From: Streptomyces sp. V3I7
Lineage (GTDB): Bacteria > Actinomycetota > Actinomycetes > Streptomycetales > Streptomycetaceae
NCBI RefSeq assembly: GCF_030817495.1
Contig: NZ_JAUSZK010000001.1
Location: 6,038,001 to 6,102,000, forward strand
Reading direction: 5' to 3'
DNA: 64,000 bases
Both the position numbers and the translations under genes were made by a program. Positions within the stretch are counted from its first letter, which is position 1. Each line of letters opens with the position of its first letter. The notes below the pieces were generated by a model. That model saw only the letters and a program-made list of their open reading frames with translations, did not search any database and was not told where the DNA came from. Below are positions 16,679 to 25,406 of the stretch, one piece after another.

Positions 16679-18336
16679 CGCAGCCCCTCCTGCCGCGCCT
16701 CGGGGTGATGCAGATCGAACGCCGGGGCCTCCGAGCGCACCCGGGGCAGCGCCACGAAGTTGTGCCGGGGCGGCGGGCAGGAGGTGGCCCACTCCAGACC
16801 GCGCCCGTACCCCCACGGGTCGTCCGTGTCGGCGCGCCGTCCGTGGCGGGCCGAGTACCAGACGTTGTACAGGAACGGCAGGGTGGAGACGCCGAGCAGG
16901 AACGCCCCGAGCGACGACAGTGCGTTGAGCAGGGTGAAGCCGTCGGCGGGCAGATAGTCGGAGTACCGGCGGGGCATGCCCTCCTCGCCCAGCCAGTGCT
17001 GGACCAGGAAGGTCAGCTGGAACGCCGGGAACAGCAGCCAGAACTGGAGCTTGCCGAGGCGCTCGTCGAGGAACCGGCCGGTGAACTTCGGCCACCAGAA
17101 GTAGAACCCGGCGAACATCGCGAACACGACCGTGCCGAACAGGACGTAGTGCAGGTGCGCCACGATGAAGTACGAGTCGGTGAGATGGAAGTCCAGCGGC
17201 GGCGAGGCGATGAGCACCCCGCTCAGCCCGCCGAGCAGGAACGACATCAGAAAGCCCAGCGCCCACAGCATCGGCGTCTCGAACGACAGGGAGCCGCGGT
17301 GCATGGTGCCGATCCAGGCGAAGAACTTGATCCCCGTCGGCACCGCGATCAGGAACGACATCACGGAGAAGAACGGCAGCAGCACCGCGCCGGTGGCGAA
17401 CATGTGATGGGCCCACACCACGGCGGAGAGCATGGTGATGGCGATCGTCGCGCCGATCATCGGCAGGTAGCCGAAGAGCGGCTTGCGGGAGAACACCGGA
17501 ATGATCTCCGAGATGATGCCGAAGAACGGCAGCGCGACGATGTAGACCTCCGGATGCCCGAAGAACCAGAACATGTGCTGCCACAGGATCGCCCCGCCGT
17601 TGGCCGCGTCGAAGACGTGGGCGCCGAACTTGCGGTCCGCCTCCAGCGCGAGCAGCGCCGCCGTGAGCACGGGGAAGGCCGGCAGCACCAGGATCGACGT
17701 GAAGAGCACGTTCCAGGTGAAGATCGGCATCCGGAACATCGTCAGGCCCGGTGCGCGCAGACACAGGATCGTGGTGATGAAGTTGACCGCGCCGAGGGTG
17801 GTGGAGACACCGGTGACCACCAGTCCCATCACCCACAGGTCGCCGCCGGCGCCGGGGGAGTAGTACGCGCTGTTCAGCGGGGCGTACGCGAACCAGCCGA
17901 AGGCGGCCGCGCCGCCCGGCACCAGGAAGCCGGAGACCACCATCAGGCCGCCGAACAGGTACATCCAGTACGACAGGGCGTTGAGCCGGGGGAAGGCCAC
18001 GTCCGGGGCGCCGATCTGGAGCGGCATGATCGCGTTGGCGAAACCGGCGAACATCGGCGTCGCGAAGAGCAGCATCATGATCGTGCCGTGGATCGTGAAG
18101 AGCTGGTTGTAGCCGTGATCGCTCACGAACTGCAGCCCGGGGCGGGCGAGTTCGGCGCGCATCGCCAGGGCCAGCAGACCGCCCAGCAGGAAGAAGCAGA
18201 ACGCGGTCACCATGTACAGCCGGCCGATCACCTTGTGGTCGGTCGTCGTGGCCCAGTTCACCAGCCTGCGGCCCAGCGAGGATGACACGGGATAGGGCGC
18301 ACGGGTCGCGCCGGCCTGTGCTGCGGCTTCGGTCAT
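16675..18336 (-). CDS. ctaD: Cytochrome c oxidase subunit I (aa3-type)
   Basis: Haem-copper oxidase catalytic subunit of 553 residues with the expected ~12 membrane segments. Visible motifs: IHGTIMM (haem a ligand), [10 protein letters not shown] (CuB His and the cross-linked Tyr), VWAHHMF (CuB His pair) and [11 protein letters not shown] (haem ligands). ATG 18336 follows GGAGG by 3-4 nt. No subunit II or III is nearby, so this is probably a second ctaD partnered with subunits made elsewhere, perhaps with the QcrB-like protein next door. Confidence 0.95.
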   Translation of the reverse strand: MTEAAAQAGATRAPYPVSSSLGRRLVNWATTTDHKVIGRLYMVTAFCFFLLGGLLALAMRAELARPGLQFVSDHGYNQLFTIHGTIMMLLFATPMFAGFANAIMPLQIGAPDVAFPRLNALSYWMYLFGGLMVVSGFLVPGGAAAFGWFAYAPLNSAYYSPGAGGDLWVMGLVVTGVSTTLGAVNFITTILCLRAPGLTMFRMPIFTWNVLFTSILVLPAFPVLTAALLALEADRKFGAHVFDAANGGAILWQHMFWFFGHPEVYIVALPFFGIISEIIPVFSRKPLFGYLPMIGATIAITMLSAVVWAHHMFATGAVLLPFFSVMSFLIAVPTGIKFFAWIGTMHRGSLSFETPMLWALGFLMSFLLGGLSGVLIASPPLDFHLTDSYFIVAHLHYVLFGTVVFAMFAGFYFWWPKFTGRFLDERLGKLQFWLLFPAFQLTFLVQHWLGEEGMPRRYSDYLPADGFTLLNALSSLGAFLLGVSTLPFLYNVWYSARHGRRADTDDPWGYGRGLEWATSCPPPRHNFVALPRVRSEAPAFDLHHPEARQEGLR

Positions 18337-18428
18337 GGTCCTCCTTCGGCGGGCCCGCGGCGACGCTATCGGCGTACGCCGCGCGTGCGACGCCACCACG
18401 CCTCGGCCTGAGCCGTTGGAGGGAGGCC

Positions 18429-18453
18429 GTATGCGTCATGCCGCCCTGGGTAC
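18429..18453 (+). promoter_or_regulatory. Sigma-B-like promoter for ku
   Basis: GTAT, 15-bp spacer, GGGTAC (then CCGG), 76 bp before the Ku start. It fits the Streptomyces sigma-B-family pattern; GGGTACCC is self-complementary, so the spacing to GNNT decides the strand. Confidence 0.55.
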
Positions 18454-18528
18454 CCGGCGTCCGGGGACCCAGACAGAGGGAGATGCCTTCGTGTCTCCCG
18501 CGCGGACGCGGGAGGAGGTGACCGCGGT

Positions 18529-19515
18529 ATGGCACGTGCCGTCTGGAACGGGGCGCTGACCTTCGGCCTGGTGTCCGTGCCGGTTCAGCTGTTCACGGCG
18601 ACGGACAGTCACACCATCCGCTTCCACCAGCTCCAGCGCGGCACCTCCGACCGGGTGCGCAACCGGCGCGTGAACGAACGCACCGGCGAGGAGGTGGCGC
18701 CGGACGACATCGTCAAGGGGTTCGACGCGGGCGACGAGTACGTGATCGTCGAGCCCGGCGAACTGGACGGCATCGCGCCCGGCCGGTCCCGGGAGGTGGA
18801 GGTCACCGGGTTCGTCGACCTGGCGGACGTCGAGCCGGTCTTCTTCGACCGGACGTACTACCTGGGCCCCAAGGACGAGCAGTACGAGAAGGTGTACGCC
18901 GTTCTGGAGAAGGCCCTGGAGCGTGCGGGCAAGGCGGGGATCGCCACGTTCGTCATGCGCAACCGGCAGTACCTGGTCGCCGTGAAGGCGGAGAACGGGA
19001 TCCTGACGCTGCACACGCTGCACTGGGCGGACGAGATCCGGGACCCGCACAAGGAGGTGGACCACCTTCCGGAGGGGGCCGAACCGGGCGGTCGCGAGCT
19101 GAAGATGGCCGAGCAGCTCATCGACTCGCTGAGCATGGACTGGGACCCCGACGACTTCCATGACACGTACCACGAGAAGGTGGAGGAGCTGATCGAGGCC
19201 AAGAAGAAGGGCGAGACCGTCGAGAAGGCCGAGCAGCCCGCGCAGGCCACGAACGTCGTGGACCTGATGGACGCCCTGCGGGCCAGCGTCGACCGCGCGA
19301 AGTCGAAGCAGGGCGCCCGCTCCAAGAAGGCGGCCCCGCCCCGCAAGGCCCGGGCCCGGTCCGCTCCCGCACCCGACCTCGGCTCGCTGACCAAGGCCGA
19401 ACTGTACGAGTTGGCGGCCGAGGCGGACGTCCACGGCCGCTCCTCCATGAACCGCGAGGAACTTCTCGAGGCCCTCGCGCACGCCGGTGCGGGCGGCCAC
19501 GCCCGGGCGTCATGA
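18529..19515 (+). CDS. ku: Ku protein (non-homologous end joining)
   Basis: DNA-end-binding homodimer that recruits LigD for double-strand break repair. The 328 residues begin MARAVWNGALTFGLVSVPVQ, the standard bacterial Ku start, followed by the Ku core to about residue 250. A Lys/Ala/Arg-rich basic linker and a C-terminal SAP/Rho-N-like helix pair (LTKAELYELAAEADVHGRSS) probably help DNA binding. GGAGG lies 8-12 nt before ATG 18529. No ligD is in the window. Confidence 0.95.
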   Translation: MARAVWNGALTFGLVSVPVQLFTATDSHTIRFHQLQRGTSDRVRNRRVNERTGEEVAPDDIVKGFDAGDEYVIVEPGELDGIAPGRSREVEVTGFVDLADVEPVFFDRTYYLGPKDEQYEKVYAVLEKALERAGKAGIATFVMRNRQYLVAVKAENGILTLHTLHWADEIRDPHKEVDHLPEGAEPGGRELKMAEQLIDSLSMDWDPDDFHDTYHEKVEELIEAKKKGETVEKAEQPAQATNVVDLMDALRASVDRAKSKQGARSKKAAPPRKARARSAPAPDLGSLTKAELYELAAEADVHGRSSMNREELLEALAHAGAGGHARAS

Positions 19516-19556
19516 CGCACAACTCCCGATGCCCGGACCCGAGACGAGGAGGAGCC

Positions 19557-19796
19557 ATGAGCAAGCACGACCCGCAGGCGCACGAGCGGCCCGTACCGAG
19601 GGACCTGCCCGACCAGCAGGCGCACGAGGACCGGGACGACCGCTGGGAACCCCGCCCGGACGACCGGCGCCCGCCCGATCACCACGGCACGGGCGACGTG
19701 CCGGACCCGGACGAAGCAGGGGCGGGCCCGCGCGGAGCGCCGCGGCAGGCCGGCGTGGACCCGCAACAGCCGCTTCCCGACGAGCCCTCCGACTGA
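19557..19796 (+). CDS. Small hydrophilic, probably disordered protein
   Basis: A 79-residue protein (MSKHDPQAHERPVPRDLPDQ ...) very rich in Asp, Pro, Arg, His and Gln, with no predicted domain. An AGGAGGAG site just before ATG 19557 supports translation. The last codons (QPLPDEPSD) are repeated in degraded form at about 19975-20005 as QPVPDEPSG, part of the local tandem duplication. Function unknown. Confidence 0.65.
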   Translation: MSKHDPQAHERPVPRDLPDQQAHEDRDDRWEPRPDDRRPPDHHGTGDVPDPDEAGAGPRGAPRQAGVDPQQPLPDEPSD

Positions 19797-19916
19797 GCCC
19801 GCCCTTCAGGGTTCCCTGCGGCGGCGACGCGGCGCGAGCGCAGATGCGGGCCGCAGCGGGGGCAGGCCGGTTCGGGGTGGTCGCGGTGGCCGGTGAGCCG
19901 GGTGCGGCGCGGCGGC
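19761..19916. repeat. Decayed duplicate of the small-ORF/fpg junction (copy A)
   Basis: This stretch matches 19971-20173 (copy B). On the plus strand the end of the small ORF is repeated (QPLPDEPSD against QPVPDEPSG). On the minus strand the fpg tail RRTWLTGHRDDPEPACPRCG reappears as RRTRLTGHRDHPEPACPRCG. The copies are offset by 209-257 bp because copy A has lost the terminal zinc-finger codons. Confidence 0.85.
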
Positions 19917-19970
19917 GGCCCCGGACGAAGCAGATGCGGGGCGCCGCGGTCGGGCGGGATGCATCGCATC

Positions 19971-20173
19971 CCGAGCAGCCGGTTCCTGACGAGCCCTCCG
20001 GCTGAGGCCGCTCTTCCCGCTCTTCCCGCTCTTCAGTGGTTCAGTGCTGGCAGCGCCCGCACCACACCGTGCGGCGGCCCGCGACGCGGCGCGAGCGCAG
20101 ACGTGCGCCGCAGCGGGGGCAGGCAGGTTCGGGGTCGTCGCGGTGGCCCGTGAGCCAGGTGCGGCGCGGCGGT
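19971..20173. repeat. Copy B of the tandem duplication (functional fpg 3' end)
   Basis: Partner of 19761-19916. It contains the intact 3' end of the Fpg/Nei gene (stop at 20041) and, just downstream of that gene, a relic of the end of the small ORF plus a triplicated 9-mer (CGCTCTTCC) around 20010-20035. Confidence 0.85.
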
Positions 20174-20823
20174 ACGCGGGCGGCGCGGACGGAGGTTTCG
20201 AGGACGCCGCCCATCGCCGTGAACACGTGGCGTGCCTCGGACTCGTCGAGTTCCCGGGCCGGACGGCCGGGATCCACCCGCGCCCGCCACAGGATCTCGT
20301 CGCTGAGCAGGTTCCCGAGGCCGGCGATGAGCGACTGGTCCATCAGGACGCCCTTGACCACGCCCCGCCGCCCCGCGAGCAGCTCCAGGAAGTCCTCGCG
20401 GCCGAAGTCGAGGGCGTCGGGGCCCAGCCGGGCCAGGATCCGCTCCACCGCCTCCTCGGTCGGGGCGAGCCGCAGGCCCTGGAGCTTGCGCTGGTCGCGG
20501 TAGCGGAGCTGCCGTTCGTCGTCCAGGGTCAGGGCGACGCGGTCATGCGCGTGGAAGGAGTCCTCCGCACCGGCGCACAGCAGCTCGCCGGTCATCCCGA
20601 AGTGCCAGACCAGATACGGCGGATCGCCGATCGGGGCGATCAGCAGCTTGCCGTGGCGCCGGGGCCGGCCGAGCCGCCGCCCCTCCACCTCCCGGCGCAG
20701 CCGCCGCGCGGTGACCCCGCGCAGGACACCGGCGTCACGCACGTCGACGCGCCGCACGCAGCGGCCGCGCCCGCAGGAGTCCAGCACGTCGCGATAGCCC
20801 TCGACGTCGGGCAACTCCGGCAT
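20041..20823 (-). CDS. Fpg/Nei-family DNA glycosylase
   Basis: Bifunctional DNA glycosylase/AP lyase that excises oxidised bases. Of the frame's two adjacent starts (GTG at 20826, ATG at 20823) only the ATG gives MPELPDVEGY, with the catalytic Pro2-Glu3 at the N-terminus. The helix-two-turn-helix region follows (LIAGLGNLLSDEILWRA), and the C-terminal zinc finger has CPRC and CGRC pairs. Length 260 is typical. The epimerase-like gene upstream is on the same strand 40 bp away. A decayed duplicate of its 3' end lies just downstream. Confidence 0.93.
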   Translation of the reverse strand: MPELPDVEGYRDVLDSCGRGRCVRRVDVRDAGVLRGVTARRLRREVEGRRLGRPRRHGKLLIAPIGDPPYLVWHFGMTGELLCAGAEDSFHAHDRVALTLDDERQLRYRDQRKLQGLRLAPTEEAVERILARLGPDALDFGREDFLELLAGRRGVVKGVLMDQSLIAGLGNLLSDEILWRARVDPGRPARELDESEARHVFTAMGGVLETSVRAARVPPRRTWLTGHRDDPEPACPRCGARLRSRRVAGRRTVWCGRCQH

Positions 20824-20863
20824 CACGGCCTCCCGCAGCGCCTCGTCCTCGTCGGCGTACGGC

Positions 20864-21907
20864 CTATGCGGCGAGCGGCGCGGTGTCCATGCCCGCGTGC
20901 TCGCGGAGCCCGTCGAGGAAGTCCTGGAGCGCCTCGACCGCCGTGTGCCGCGGCTGCCAGTCCAGTTCGTCCCGGGCCCGCGAGGAGTCCATCAGCGGCA
21001 GCCGCAGCACGGCGTCGAAGAGATCCGGCGAGGCGGGCACCAGGCGCAGCCGCCAGGCCGCAGACAGGGCGGCCCGCACCGGCGGCAGCGGAACGCGCAG
21101 TTGGCGTGCCTCGAGGATCTCGGAGAGCCGGGCCGGGTCCAGGACCGGCTCGGCGGCGAGGTTGAACGCGCCGCGCACCGGGCGCATGACGGCCGCGACG
21201 TACGCGGCGGCGGCATCGTCGGTGTGCAGGGCCTGGAACACCAGCCCCGGCAGATCCGGCACCACGGGCACGAACGGCGGCCGCATCAGCTGCGGCGGGA
21301 TCAGCGATCCGGCGAAGATCCGGCGCTGCTGCGCCGCCGACTCCCGCTTGAACAGGAAGCCCGGGCGCATGCGCACCACCCGCATCCCCGGGTGCTTCAG
21401 TTCGTACGCGTCCAAGTAGCGTTCCAGGTAAGCCTTTTCGCGGCAGTACGCCGCCTGGGGCCAGCCATGGGTCGGCCAGGACTCGTCGACCGCGCGGTCC
21501 TTGGGGCCGGGCGCGTAGGTGCCGACGGACGAGGCGTGGACCAGCGCGGGGACCCCGGCCGCCGCGGCTGCCTCGAAGACCCGGATGCTGCCCAGCACAT
21601 TGGTGCGCCAGGTCGTCAGCGGGTCGTGGGTGGGCTGGAACTTCCAGGCCAGATGGATGACCGCGTCGGCGCCCCGGAAGTGCGGGACGAGATCGTCGCC
21701 GTCCGGGTCGATGTCCGCCGCGACCCAAGTCGTCTTCTCCGGCTGCCAGTCGGGGGTCCTGCGGGCCAGGCCGACGACCGACGCCACCCCGGGATGGCGG
21801 CTCAGCGCCTCCACCACGCTCGTCCCGACGTTGCCGGTCGCCCCGACGACCACGACCCGGAGCCCGTCGGTGCCTCCTGCTGCCGCATGCCGTTCCGTGT
21901 CGTTCAT
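20864..21907 (-). CDS. NAD-dependent epimerase/dehydratase family protein (extended SDR)
   Basis: Rossmann-fold oxidoreductase or epimerase of 347 residues. The nucleotide motif is VVVVGATGNVGTSVVEAL at residues ~18-35, followed by DIDP and AVIHLAWKF. HASSVGTY and the catalytic-type YCREK (Tyr-X3-Lys) match extended SDRs. Substrate unknown. ATG 21907 has GGGCGG upstream. A GGGTACCC promoter lies 40 bp upstream, in the divergent region shared with the zinc dehydrogenase at 22059. Confidence 0.88.
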   Translation of the reverse strand: MNDTERHAAAGGTDGLRVVVVGATGNVGTSVVEALSRHPGVASVVGLARRTPDWQPEKTTWVAADIDPDGDDLVPHFRGADAVIHLAWKFQPTHDPLTTWRTNVLGSIRVFEAAAAAGVPALVHASSVGTYAPGPKDRAVDESWPTHGWPQAAYCREKAYLERYLDAYELKHPGMRVVRMRPGFLFKRESAAQQRRIFAGSLIPPQLMRPPFVPVVPDLPGLVFQALHTDDAAAAYVAAVMRPVRGAFNLAAEPVLDPARLSEILEARQLRVPLPPVRAALSAAWRLRLVPASPDLFDAVLRLPLMDSSRARDELDWQPRHTAVEALQDFLDGLREHAGMDTAPLAA

Positions 21908-21946
21908 GGCAGCCGCCCTTCCGTGGGAGGTCTCCTCGACGCGCGG

Positions 21947-21971
21947 GTACCCGGAGCACCGGCCCGTATGC
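21947..21971 (-). promoter_or_regulatory. Sigma-B-like promoter for the SDR/fpg pair
   Basis: Minus strand: GCAT, 15-bp spacer, GGGTAC, 40 bp before the SDR start at 21907. The -10 is part of a self-complementary GGGTACCC. Confidence 0.5.
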
Positions 21972-21984
21972 GGCCGCACGGCCG

Positions 21985-22008
21985 GTGAACACGGGGGCTG
22001 CCGGGTAC
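21985..22008 (+). promoter_or_regulatory. Sigma-B-like -10 element before the zinc dehydrogenase
   Basis: GGGTACCCGG at 22003-22012 with GTGAAC 12 bp upstream (GTGA-N14-GGGTAC). The fourth -35 base is A rather than T, so this match is weaker than its divergent neighbour. Confidence 0.4.
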
Positions 22009-22058
22009 CCGGTGACCTGGGGGGAGAGCCGCGACACCGACATCCTGAGGAGGCGGCC

Positions 22059-23246
22059 ATGCGCGCGCTCACCTGGCAGGGCAGGAGGGACGTCCGCGTG
22101 GACACGGTCCCCGATCCCGAGCTGCGGGATCCGACCGATGTGATCGTCCGGGTGACGACCACCGGGATCTGCGGGTCCGATCTGCATCTGTACGAAGTCC
22201 TGGGGCCGTTCCTCGAAGCCGGGGACATCCTCGGCCACGAGGCCATGGGCGTCGTCGAGGAGACGGGCCCCGAGGTGTCCGAGATCCAGGCCGGGGACCG
22301 GGTGGTGGTGCCGTTCAACATGTCCTGCGGCGCGTGCTACATGTGCGGCCAGGGCCTGCACTCGCAGTGCGAGACCACCCAGGTGCGGGAGCACGGCAAG
22401 GGCGCCTCGCTGTTCGGCTACACCAAGCTGTACGGCCAGGTCCCCGGCGGCCAGGCCCAGTACGTCCGGGTGCCCTTCGGCGACCGGCTCCCGGTCAAGG
22501 TGCCCGAGGGCCCGCCCGACGAACGCTTCGTGTACCTGTCGGACGTACTGCCCACGGCCTGGCAGGCGGTCGAGTACGCCGACGTGCCCGACGGCGGTTC
22601 GGTGGTGGTCCTCGGCCTCGGCCCCATCGGCGAGATGGCCTGCCGCGTCGCCCGGCACCGCGGGGCCGGCCAGGTGATAGGCGTCGACCTCGTCCCCGAA
22701 CGGCTCGCGCGGGCCGCCGAGCACGGGGCGACGACCTTTGACCTGCGCGAGTACGAGGACGATCTGCCCGACGCGATCCGTGACCTGACCGACGGCCGCG
22801 GACCCGACGCCGTCATCGACGCCGTCGGCATGGAGGCGCACGGCGCCCCCGTCGTCGAGGCGGTGCAGCGGGTCACGGGCATGCTGCCCAAGGCACTCGC
22901 GCAGCGCCTCATGGAGCAGGCGGGCCTCGACCGGCTCGGCGCGCTGCGCACCGCGATCGACACGGTCCGCCGGGGCGGCACGATCTCGCTCTCCGGCGTG
23001 TACGGCGGCATGGCGGACCCGCTGCCGATGCTGACGCTGTTCGACAAGCAGATCCAGCTCCGCATGGGGCAGGCCAACGTCCGCCGCTGGGTGGACGACA
23101 TCCTGCCGCTGCTGACCGACGAGGACCCCCTCGACGTCGACGGCTTCGCGACCCACACGATGCCGCTGGAGCGGGGCCCCGAGGCGTACGAGATGTTCCA
23201 GGCCAAGCGCGACGGCATGATCAAGGCGGTCCTCAAGCCGTGGTGA
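22059..23246 (+). CDS. Zinc-dependent dehydrogenase (glutathione-independent formaldehyde dehydrogenase-like MDR)
   Basis: Medium-chain zinc dehydrogenase of 395 residues. Catalytic zinc ligands fit CGSDLHLYE and GHEAMG; the second cysteine cluster CGACYMCGQGLHSQC is where other MDRs bind structural zinc. VVVLGLGPIGEMA is the NAD motif. The extra length (395 against ~350) and the central insertion resemble the formaldehyde dismutase/dehydrogenase subgroup. ATG 22059 has a GAGGAGG site 6 nt upstream. It diverges from the SDR gene. Confidence 0.88.
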   Translation: MRALTWQGRRDVRVDTVPDPELRDPTDVIVRVTTTGICGSDLHLYEVLGPFLEAGDILGHEAMGVVEETGPEVSEIQAGDRVVVPFNMSCGACYMCGQGLHSQCETTQVREHGKGASLFGYTKLYGQVPGGQAQYVRVPFGDRLPVKVPEGPPDERFVYLSDVLPTAWQAVEYADVPDGGSVVVLGLGPIGEMACRVARHRGAGQVIGVDLVPERLARAAEHGATTFDLREYEDDLPDAIRDLTDGRGPDAVIDAVGMEAHGAPVVEAVQRVTGMLPKALAQRLMEQAGLDRLGALRTAIDTVRRGGTISLSGVYGGMADPLPMLTLFDKQIQLRMGQANVRRWVDDILPLLTDEDPLDVDGFATHTMPLERGPEAYEMFQAKRDGMIKAVLKPW

Positions 23247-23264
23247 GCCGGGCCGACGACGCCG

Positions 23265-23289
23265 GTTTCAGACCCTCCGGCCGAGGTAA
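23265..23289 (+). promoter_or_regulatory. Sigma-B-like promoter for the csbD-like gene
   Basis: GTTT, 15-bp spacer, AGGTAA, 50 bp before the GTG start. The -35 is the full GTTT form; the -10 differs from GGGTAA at one base. CsbD in Bacillus is itself a sigma-B target, which supports the reading. Confidence 0.5.
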
Positions 23290-23338
23290 CCGGAGGGCGT
23301 GACAAGAGCGGGAATTCCTCTCCGAGGAGCTGATCCAC

Positions 23339-23575
23339 GTGACTGACCAGGGAAAGAAGATCCGGGGCAAGGCCCAGGAGATCAAGGGCAAGGCCAAGGA
23401 AGCCGTCGGACGCGTCACCGGTGACGAGGAGATGCGCGCCAAGGGCGCCGGCGACCGTATCGCGGGCAAGACCCGTCAGACGGCCGGCGAGGCGGGCCAG
23501 AAGGCACGCGGCACGACGGAAGAGGCCAAGGGCAAGACCGAGGAGATGAAGGGCAGGATCCGCAGGAACATGTGA
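23339..23575 (+). CDS. CsbD family stress protein
   Basis: A 78-residue, Lys/Gly/Glu-rich protein with the CsbD pattern of repeated KGKAKEA and G(D/E)...KGAGDR units. CsbD-family proteins are abundant, poorly understood general-stress proteins. GTG 23339 has GAGGAG 9-10 nt upstream. It stands alone between the zinc dehydrogenase and the convergent GvpF/L gene. Confidence 0.9.
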   Translation: MTDQGKKIRGKAQEIKGKAKEAVGRVTGDEEMRAKGAGDRIAGKTRQTAGEAGQKARGTTEEAKGKTEEMKGRIRRNM

Positions 23576-23641
23576 GGACGCGTCGAGCCCGCCCACCCTG
23601 GCCCACCAGGGGCGGACGACCCGCCCGGCTGCGAGGGGCCG

Positions 23642-24250
23642 CTATACGAAGTCGTACGGCGGCATCGGTCCCTCGAGCCGGAAGCGGACGTCGTCCCCCA
23701 TCTGGTGGGCCAGACTCAGCTCGGTCGCGAGGAACAGTTCCTCCTGGTCGTACGGCACGAGGAACGCGACGCTCAGGATCCGGTCGCCGGTGGCCTCCAG
23801 CGGGTTCCGCTCCCGGGTGAACGGCCGGAACGCCTCGACCACACCGGTGGCCAGCGCCCGGTGCGGGGCGTGCTCCAGTCCGGCGGCCACCTCGTCCTGC
23901 GCCACCTCCAGCCGGTACTCGGCGCACCCCGCCACCGACCGGAGCTTGCGTGCGTACGTCTCGCAGTCCCGCTCCAGCACGACGCGTACCTCCGCGTCGT
24001 CCGCCGCGCGGAACCCGAACCGGAGCGGCAGCACGGTCCCGCCCGCCAGAAGGTGCTGCTGCACCTCCCGGTAGGCGGCCAGGTTCCGTGCGGCGGGACG
24101 CGGATCCAGGGGAGCGTCGCCCACGATCGCGCACAGCGCGCCGGTCTTGATCGTGCGGAGCCGGCCGAGAGGCGGCGCGCCGGGACCCCGTACGGCGTCG
24201 AGGCGGACCGGATGGTCCTCGCCGACGATGGAATAGACGTAGACAGCCAC
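23642..24250 (-). CDS. GvpL/GvpF family gas vesicle-type protein, isolated
   Basis: A 202-residue protein with the GvpF/L signature: the N-terminal VYVYSIVGED strand, then VLPLRFGFRAADDAEV and a C-terminal FLVPYDQEELFLATELSLA. In gas vesicle clusters GvpF/L are minor or accessory proteins, but no gvpA, gvpN or gvpJ is nearby. It lies 35 bp downstream of the enolase-superfamily gene, last of a possible four-gene run on the minus strand. GTG 24250 has GGAAGGAG about 10 nt upstream. The role outside vesicles is unknown. Confidence 0.82.
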   Translation of the reverse strand: MAVYVYSIVGEDHPVRLDAVRGPGAPPLGRLRTIKTGALCAIVGDAPLDPRPAARNLAAYREVQQHLLAGGTVLPLRFGFRAADDAEVRVVLERDCETYARKLRSVAGCAEYRLEVAQDEVAAGLEHAPHRALATGVVEAFRPFTRERNPLEATGDRILSVAFLVPYDQEELFLATELSLAHQMGDDVRFRLEGPMPPYDFV

Positions 24251-24284
24251 GGCTCGTGTGCTCCTTCCGCGGGCGCCCATCCTG

Positions 24285-25406
24285 TCAAGCGGAGCGGTAT
24301 TCCTCCGCTCGTGCCGTGCGCAGGTCCAGCCCGTGTCCCGCCGACGCGTCGGCTCCCGGACGGATGGTTCCGCCGCGGGGATCGAGGGCGCCGGTGAACA
24401 GCAGCCGCTCGACGCGTACGTGATCGTGGAACCATTCGAGATGGCGGAGGTTGGGGACGGCGGCCGCCGCGTGCGCGTGGACGTGCGGGGCGCAGTGGCC
24501 GGAGACGGCGAGCCCCGCGGACTCGGCCAGGGCGGCGGCACGCAGCCACACCGTGATCCCGCCGCACCGGGTGACATCGGCCTGGAGGCAGTCCACCGCC
24601 TGCTCGCCCACCATGTGCCCGAAGTAGGCCAGGGTGTAGCCGTACTCGCCCGCCGTGACGTCCATCGGCAGCGCGGCGCGTGTCTGCGCCAGCCCCGTCA
24701 GGTCGTCGGAGGAGACCGGCTCCTCGAACCAGGTGACCTCGTGCTCGGCGAGCCGCCGGCCGACGCGAACCGCCTGCCCCCGGCCGTACGCCCCGTTCGC
24801 GTCGACGTACAGCTCAGCGTCGTCCCCGATGGCGGCGCGGGCCCGTGCGACTCGTTCCAGGTCCCGGCGCTCGTCGGCGCCCCAGGACTCCCCGATCTTG
24901 ATCTTCACGCGCGGGATCCCCTCGTCCTGCGTCCAGCCGCGCAGTTGCCGCTCCAGCCGCTCGTCGTCGTACGTCGTGAACCCGCCGCTGCCGTACACCG
25001 GCACCTCGCAGGAGCACGCGCCGAGCAGCCGGACCAGCGGGAGGCCGAGCAGCCGGGCCTTGAGGTCCCACAGGGCGATGTCGACCGCGGAGACCGCGCC
25101 GGCGACGAGCCCCGGGCGGCCCGTGTTGCGCACCGCCCGGCTCATCGCCTCGTTCATCGCCGGGACGTCCCACGCGCGGCGGCCCTCGACGACCCCGGCG
25201 AGATGCCGGGTGACGACGTCGGCGGTCGCCGGTGAGCCGTAGGTCCAGCCGATGCCGGTCACGCCGTCGCTCGCCGCCGTCACCAGGACCAGCGTGGTCT
25301 CGTCCCAGCCGAGGGTGCCGTCCGCCTCGGGCGCGTCCGTGGGGACGGTGTAGGCGGCCGCGCCGAGCGCCGTCACCGTTGGATCCGTCGGCAGCGCTGC
25401 CGTCAT
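24285..25406 (-). CDS. Mandelate racemase/muconate lactonizing enzyme family protein
   Basis: Enolase-superfamily enzyme of 373 residues, probably a sugar-acid dehydratase or racemase. The catalytic lysine motif is RVKIKIGE, the metal ligands are in YVDANGAY, WFEEPVSSDD and AGEYGY, and SGHCAPHVHAHAAAA carries the general-base His loop. The ATG overlaps the preceding gene's stop by 4 nt, so it is co-translated with the ThDP enzyme. Together with the upstream FAD/Fe-S oxidase it suggests hydroxy-acid or sugar-acid catabolism. Confidence 0.88.
   Translation of the reverse strand: MTAALPTDPTVTALGAAAYTVPTDAPEADGTLGWDETTLVLVTAASDGVTGIGWTYGSPATADVVTRHLAGVVEGRRAWDVPAMNEAMSRAVRNTGRPGLVAGAVSAVDIALWDLKARLLGLPLVRLLGACSCEVPVYGSGGFTTYDDERLERQLRGWTQDEGIPRVKIKIGESWGADERRDLERVARARAAIGDDAELYVDANGAYGRGQAVRVGRRLAEHEVTWFEEPVSSDDLTGLAQTRAALPMDVTAGEYGYTLAYFGHMVGEQAVDCLQADVTRCGGITVWLRAAALAESAGLAVSGHCAPHVHAHAAAAVPNLRHLEWFHDHVRVERLLFTGALDPRGGTIRPGADASAGHGLDLRTARAEEYRSA

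Noticed and set aside
23596..23611. Small inverted repeat CCCTGG-4 nt-CCAGGG as a terminator after csbD
   Set aside because: Only a 6-bp stem with no supporting context; too weak to list.
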